Positions 21,014 through 25,217 of a stretch of DNA of 25,217 nt are shown piece after piece; the first letter of the stretch is position 1, and each line of letters begins with the position of its first letter. The DNA is taken from positions 1 to 25,217 of the IMG/VR virus record IMGVR_UViG_3300031227_005786; one strand, 5' to 3'. A program made the position numbers and the translations under genes. A model generated the notes under the pieces. The model saw only the letters and a list, made by a program, of their open reading frames with translations. It did no database searches and had not been told where the DNA came from. Source of the DNA: a virus.

Positions 21014-22418
21014 ATTGCTTTCCTTTCTCTCTTCTGGATTTCATTACATAATATACCCAGCCCGGAGAATAACCATATTTCTTTGCAACTGTTCTCAATT
21101 CATCCTCAGTCTTTGCCTTGTATATTTCATTCTTTCTTTCGAATGATAGTCTTCTTTTATCACTTTTGCTGATTTCTTCAAGCATTCCCTTAACCTCTGC
21201 TATCTCTCTGGAGAGGACTGGAGCAACCCATCCACAATCAGGACATGCTCCTTCGGACCTTTTGAACATCCTGAAGCAATTCTGGCATTGAACGATATTA
21301 ATTTCAGGATCATCATCAGACTCTTTTCTCTTTCGCTTCTTTGCACCATCCAACGTCCACTCTCTTTCATCATCAGGGAATCCATGTCTGAGAGTGTTTC
21401 CAACATGGTCAAGAATTATAGAACGTGTTTTTGATGGATGAATTCTTAAAACTCTTCCACATTGCTGGAGAAATAATCCCAGAGATGCTGTTGGTCTGAG
21501 TAATATACCAACAGAGACCACAGGAATGTCAGTCCCTTCTGAGATAATTTCACATGATGTCAGCACTTTAATTCTTCCAGCCCCCAAGTCATCAATTCTT
21601 TTCTTTCTTGAGTAATCATCCAGTTTCCCATCAATAGATTCTGAAGGAATGCCAACTGAATTGAATTTCTCAGCAACATGCTTGGCATGTTTAACACTTG
21701 CACAGAATGCAATTGCCGGTTCATTAGGACACAATTTCTGATAATGTTCAACAGCACATCCGGTGATAGTTGGTTTATCCATGAGTTCATCCATCTCATT
21801 CTGCTTGAAATCCCCAAACTGTTTATGTAAGCCTGAGAAATCTATCTTCTCAGGTGGAGCATAAATTACTGGCTGAGATAAATATCCCAATTCAATCAAG
21901 TCAGAGACAGATTTTCCATTAACTAACGTATCAAAGTAACCACCAGCCTGAATTCCAAGACCTTTGCCATCCAGCCTGACAGGAGTTGCTGTCACTCCCA
22001 ATAGTTTGGCATCAGGATATGCATTGAGTATCTTCTTCCATGAGCCTGCCGCAGTGTGATGACATTCATCTATGATAATTAAATCAGGGTCTGGATATTT
22101 TCCAAGCCGGCGAACAAGTGTTTGAACAGATGCAACCTGAATCTTGTCATATGAAATTGAATGTTTCGGAGAAATCAAACCATGTGGAACAGACATCTCC
22201 ATCAATGCTCTGGAGACCTGAGAGAGCAGTTCCTGTCTATGAACCAGTATAATTACCCTGTTTCCCATTTCGGATGCTTTCTCAGTGATGTATGCAAAGA
22301 TCACGGTTTTTCCTGAAGCTGTCGGACTCTGGAGAAGTGGAGCATTGAAATCTTCCCGGTATGCATCCCTAACCTGTTCCACAATTTCTTCCTGATATGG
22401 TCTCAGTGTGAATTTCAC
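21006..22418 (-). CDS. SF2 DEAD/DEAH-box helicase (470 aa)
   Basis: RPYQEEIVEQV starts the Q-tip region, SPTASGKT at 31-38 is Walker A, LIIIDECHHT near 115 is DECH-box motif II, VTATPVR motif III, and FLQQCGRVLRIHPSKT motif VI. The layout is that of UvrB/RecQ-like ResIII helicases found in phages. Near residue 400 CQNCFRMFKRSEGACPDCG forms a zinc finger, and the C-terminal 60 residues are charged and helical (KTEDELRTVAKKYGYSPGWV). It overlaps the Rad50-like ATPase upstream by four bases (ATGA), suggesting joint work in recombination or replication restart. Confidence 0.93.
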   Translation of the reverse strand: MKFTLRPYQEEIVEQVRDAYREDFNAPLLQSPTASGKTVIFAYITEKASEMGNRVIILVHRQELLSQVSRALMEMSVPHGLISPKHSISYDKIQVASVQTLVRRLGKYPDPDLIIIDECHHTAAGSWKKILNAYPDAKLLGVTATPVRLDGKGLGIQAGGYFDTLVNGKSVSDLIELGYLSQPVIYAPPEKIDFSGLHKQFGDFKQNEMDELMDKPTITGCAVEHYQKLCPNEPAIAFCASVKHAKHVAEKFNSVGIPSESIDGKLDDYSRKKRIDDLGAGRIKVLTSCEIISEGTDIPVVSVGILLRPTASLGLFLQQCGRVLRIHPSKTRSIILDHVGNTLRHGFPDDEREWTLDGAKKRKRKESDDDPEINIVQCQNCFRMFKRSEGACPDCGWVAPVLSREIAEVKGMLEEISKSDKRRLSFERKNEIYKAKTEDELRTVAKKYGYSPGWVYYVMKSRREKGKQYA

Positions 22419-24043
22419 GCTACTTCACCTTCCTCAATCCAGTATGAATGACCACCAACATCAGACATATCTCTCATGTTCTCTTTGCCATCAAGAATAG
22501 TCATACAAAGCAGAGCAGTCTTTCCAACTTCATTCAGGAGAATCAAGAGTCCACTTCTCCCTGCTCCATCAAGAATGTCAACACCATCAAGAATAATAAT
22601 GTCAGATTCATCATAGATTGCAATTGTTACCTGAATAACTGCTCTGAGCCTGTATTTTTCTGAGTCAGACAGGAGTTCATATCTTCTTCCATTGCATGTG
22701 AAAGACAAGTCACTTGGCTCAATACTCATTGATCCATACTCAGCTTCCCTACACAGTTCATGCATTTTCTTGTTGAATTTCAGGATGCCACTTGTGAGAC
22801 TGGATTTCCTGAGACCTTCAGGAGCAAGAGCCTTCACAACTTCCAACAGTGAAATGATTTCATTGTGGACATTTCTGGCTTCCTGATATGATTCAAGCAT
22901 TGTTTTTTGCCATTCGATCTGTTCAATATCAGCGTCAATGTCCTGTGCTGACCTTCCTTTTGATTTTTTCTCAGATTGATTCCATTTCTCAACAGCATCT
23001 TCACATTCTTTCAACAGCATTTTTGCCTCTCCAAGCCCTTCATTTGCAATTGACAATGCTTCCTGAAGTTTTTTCTCAGCATCTCTGTGTTTGTCATATT
23101 TTTTCTGGGAGTCATCGATCTGTTTCTTTGTCAGTTTCTTTGCAACAACAATCTTGCCATCTTCGATCTTCAATGCATCTCCACAAGAAGGACATGCCTG
23201 ATAATCATTTGTGAGAATAGATGGAACATCAGTTATATGTTTGTTATATGCTTCCTGTGAGTCATCAACAACTTGCTGATGTTCCTCTGCATTCAATCTT
23301 GCAGAAGCAATGCCATCAACATAACTTTTCAGCTTTTTTCTTTCTTCATCATCAATTGCAGTGGCAGAAACAGCACTGTCTCTTTCTTTTCGGAGAACAG
23401 TAATCTGTTTTATGAAGTCTTCAACCTTCTTTGTTTCAAGACCGATTTCCCAGCCTTCAGGTTTCCAGATTTCACCTTTGTTGATTCCATATTGATCTGA
23501 AGTGACATGCTTCCAAGCACCTTTTAACTCAGCACCTTTTTTCTTTGCCCGGTCATATGCTCCATCCCATGACAGAGTTTCCACCATGTTCCATATTTCA
23601 TCAATGCTTTCATCATCAATGTTGGCAGATGCAACTGCTTTTTTGAATTCGGATTTTGTGGGATTTGTTTTAAGCAGTTCTGAGAAATATATTGACTTGT
23701 CTCTTTCAGTTTCAATCAGAACAGGAGACTTCATTCCTGCTGATTCAAAAGAACATTTCGGAATTGATCCACCTGATGTGAGTTTCCCCAGTGGATAATC
23801 AATGAGACTTGTCCCATCTTCACATTCAAGAAGGACTTTCCCCACTCCGGAATTCGTATTCACAATCTGTGTTGCATCCTTTTTCAGAACAAATGGTGGG
23901 AGTGGTTCACCCAGAAGAACAGCACCAAATGCATTAGCAATGGATGACTTGCCCTGATAGTTTTTTCCAGCAACAAGAGAGATGCCAGATATATCAACTT
24001 CAGCATGTTTAATTCCCCTGTAAAAATCAACAGTTAATTTCAT
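22415..24043 (-). CDS. Rad50/SbcC-like SMC ATPase with zinc hook (542 aa)
   Basis: The N-terminus has the ABC-type Walker A AGKNYQGKSS at 25-34. Two helical arms follow with the hook YQACPSCGDALKIEDG near 285 (C-P-x-C). The C-terminus carries LLSDSEKYRLRAVIQ, a variant of the ABC signature, and SDIIILDGVDILDGAGR as Walker B/D-loop. Walker B has LDGVD where the usual sequence is D-E-P, so the catalytic residue is changed and ATPase activity may be altered. The coiled arms are short, as in phage versions. No Mre11/SbcD-type nuclease gene adjoins it; the helicase is next. It probably tethers or processes DNA ends. Confidence 0.88.
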   Translation of the reverse strand: MKLTVDFYRGIKHAEVDISGISLVAGKNYQGKSSIANAFGAVLLGEPLPPFVLKKDATQIVNTNSGVGKVLLECEDGTSLIDYPLGKLTSGGSIPKCSFESAGMKSPVLIETERDKSIYFSELLKTNPTKSEFKKAVASANIDDESIDEIWNMVETLSWDGAYDRAKKKGAELKGAWKHVTSDQYGINKGEIWKPEGWEIGLETKKVEDFIKQITVLRKERDSAVSATAIDDEERKKLKSYVDGIASARLNAEEHQQVVDDSQEAYNKHITDVPSILTNDYQACPSCGDALKIEDGKIVVAKKLTKKQIDDSQKKYDKHRDAEKKLQEALSIANEGLGEAKMLLKECEDAVEKWNQSEKKSKGRSAQDIDADIEQIEWQKTMLESYQEARNVHNEIISLLEVVKALAPEGLRKSSLTSGILKFNKKMHELCREAEYGSMSIEPSDLSFTCNGRRYELLSDSEKYRLRAVIQVTIAIYDESDIIILDGVDILDGAGRSGLLILLNEVGKTALLCMTILDGKENMRDMSDVGGHSYWIEEGEVA

Positions 24044-24063
24044 TTTCGGTTTCTCCGATTAAT

Positions 24064-25050
24064 TTAGAATGTGAGTTTGTTCTTGCTATTTGTTCTTGGT
24101 TTTGGTGGCACAATTTCAGGAAGTGGTTCAGCATCAACAGCTTCTTCAATACTACCAGCATCAAGAGTGTCCTGCACATCAACTGCCTGTTCAGTCACTT
24201 CACCTGTCTCTTCATCAACCACTTCCTCAACAAAACCTTCAGCCTGTTCAGGATAGAATTCTTCAATGTGATCTTCTGCATCAAAGTCTTCATCATCAAT
24301 GAGATTCGGGACTTCACCTTCAATGAGTTTCTGGTCCCCAACTTCCTGCGGAGCGATTTTCTTCAACTCATTTGCAGTTGTGACAAGTTTTTCAAGAGAC
24401 CCATCAAACTCAACTCCAACTACCCAGATTTTAACAGGCTTTTTTGTTAATGGATTGACTGCTGTTTTTTCTGCAAGGACAAGCTCCAAGTATATTCCTG
24501 CAAGCTGTCCTTTTGTCATGCTTTGGATAAGAAGAAGAGATGAATATATATTTGTTATACTGTGAAAACCAGTTGTTCTGAGTTTCCAGCAAGAGCCGAA
24601 TTTTTTCGCATCTCTTATCATGACAGACAAAGTTCCATTCATTTTGCATTTGTCTTTGCCTGTATATTCAGGGTCTTCTTTTCCGCAAGGACATTCGATT
24701 TCTTCACCATTGCAGATTGCAGTTTCTCCATCCCCGGAACATTCACAAGTCTTTCCATTATATCTGGAAAATCTGCTCTGGAAATTCCCCTCAATAGAAT
24801 TAAACAGAAGCATGATTGGGATTCTTTTTGGTTTTTCTCCGATAATTTTATGAATTTCTTTGTCCTTCTCAAAGTTATTACTCTTGTCTCTTTCCAAAGT
24901 CGTGACAAGGAAATAGTCAAGTTTCTCAGGCATCTGAAATGTACTGCCAGAGGCTGTCTTTTTTGTTTGACCTTTTCTTCCAATCTTGATTTTTCCAATC
25001 TCAAGTAGTGCAGGGCTGAGTGTTTTTAAATTTCTTGATTGTTTCTTCAT
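24064..25050 (-). CDS. Gp3-like / recombination-directionality-factor-like protein (328 aa)
   Basis: The central part matches a phage family related to the recombination directionality factor of phiC31 (gp3) and often named hydrolase or metal-binding protein. Seen here are MPEKLDYFLVTTLERD, IPIMLLFNSIEGNFQSRFSRY, TCECSGDGETA with a further CPCGK and DKCKMNGTL (a cysteine cluster), and FHSITNIYSSLLLIQSMTKG, then AGIYLELVLAEKTAV. The last 90 residues are acidic and low in complexity (EEAVDAEPLPEIV). The ATG at 25048-25050 has GAGGATTATTTTA upstream; an in-frame ATG at 25065 lies before that site. The family often sits beside recombination genes without a proven excision role, as here, where no integrase is seen. 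Confidence 0.75.
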   Translation of the reverse strand: MKKQSRNLKTLSPALLEIGKIKIGRKGQTKKTASGSTFQMPEKLDYFLVTTLERDKSNNFEKDKEIHKIIGEKPKRIPIMLLFNSIEGNFQSRFSRYNGKTCECSGDGETAICNGEEIECPCGKEDPEYTGKDKCKMNGTLSVMIRDAKKFGSCWKLRTTGFHSITNIYSSLLLIQSMTKGQLAGIYLELVLAEKTAVNPLTKKPVKIWVVGVEFDGSLEKLVTTANELKKIAPQEVGDQKLIEGEVPNLIDDEDFDAEDHIEEFYPEQAEGFVEEVVDEETGEVTEQAVDVQDTLDAGSIEEAVDAEPLPEIVPPKPRTNSKNKLTF

Positions 25051-25080
25051 TAAAATAATCCTCATAGTTTAAAAGTTAAA

Positions 25081-25217
25081 TTATTTTGCATCCTTGTCGT
25101 AGATTGTGCCGATGCGCTTAAAATCCGTCCAGTTCCAAAGATTGCGTCCCTCTGGATAATAAAAACTATTGCCAGCACCTTCATGATCTTCACCTGTAAT
25201 TTGCTCTATTATAAAAT
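25081..25217 (-). CDS. Unknown protein, 5' end beyond the window
   Basis: An open frame enters from the right edge and stops at TAA 25081-25083. The 44 residues end with GRNLWNWTDFKRIGTIYDKDAK and contain no motif I can place. It ends 16-30 bases before the next start. Partial, so neither length nor function can be judged. Confidence 0.45.
   Translation of the reverse strand, partial: FIIEQITGEDHEGAGNSFYYPEGRNLWNWTDFKRIGTIYDKDAK

Noticed and set aside
24562-25008. 148-codon open frame on the plus strand
   Set aside because: Antisense to the Gp3-like gene, no plus-strand promoter or ribosome site, and no family resemblance.

Overview
The window is part of a tailed double-stranded DNA phage (or prophage) genome, class Caudoviricetes. 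It carries a large terminase, small terminase, SPP1-type portal and Mu F-type minor head gene in the usual packaging order, plus a phage primase-helicase and several phage DNA methyltransferases. Every gene I can support lies on the minus strand, so transcription runs from the right edge to the left edge. The DNA is AT-rich, genes are tightly packed with many ATGA or GTGA stop/start overlaps, and most starts have good AGGAG-type ribosome binding sites. Three near-consensus sigma70-type promoters (TTGAC[A/T], 17 bp, TAT[A/T]AT) and a lipoprotein with a lipobox point to a bacterial host that uses SD-led translation and a vegetative sigma70/sigmaA, probably Gram-negative. No marker names the host genus, and no integrase is seen.

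Layout in the direction of transcription. (1) 25217-20288: the tail of an unknown gene, a Gp3/recombination-directionality-factor-like protein, a Rad50/SbcC-like zinc-hook ATPase, an SF2 helicase and a DNA amino-methyltransferase. (2) 20288-15818: three small overlapping membrane-protein genes, two more amino-methyltransferases, a VRR-NUC nuclease and a C5-cytosine methyltransferase. (3) 15831-13382: promoter P3 and a long Toprim primase-helicase. (4) 13373-9455: promoter P2, then a translationally coupled run of about a dozen small genes, many with CxxC zinc-ribbon motifs, one a lipoprotein with a short collagen-like stretch, one ASCH-like. (5) 9454-8934: a 521-bp non-coding region packed with GTTACA/TGTAAC repeats at helical spacing, next to the small terminase gene. 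(6) 8933-5439: TerS, TerL, portal and a stand-alone homologue of the cysteinyl-tRNA synthetase C-terminal domain. (7) 5351-1: a structured element, promoter P1, minor head protein and small genes, a second structured element, then a GT4 glycosyltransferase and two SAM methyltransferases that run off the left edge. Major capsid and tail genes are not in the window and probably lie beyond the left edge.

How the parts fit: the right half makes recombination, replication and DNA-modification enzymes, the centre makes small host-interaction proteins, and the left third packages DNA into the prohead. The strongest non-coding signals are the iteron-like array beside terS (candidate packaging site or replication origin), a 13-bp operator-like motif in the three promoters, and three intergenic elements closed by long-range inverted repeats that start at or just after stop codons. 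The most notable protein-level signal is a pair of duplicated methyltransferases that differ almost only in their target-recognition region.
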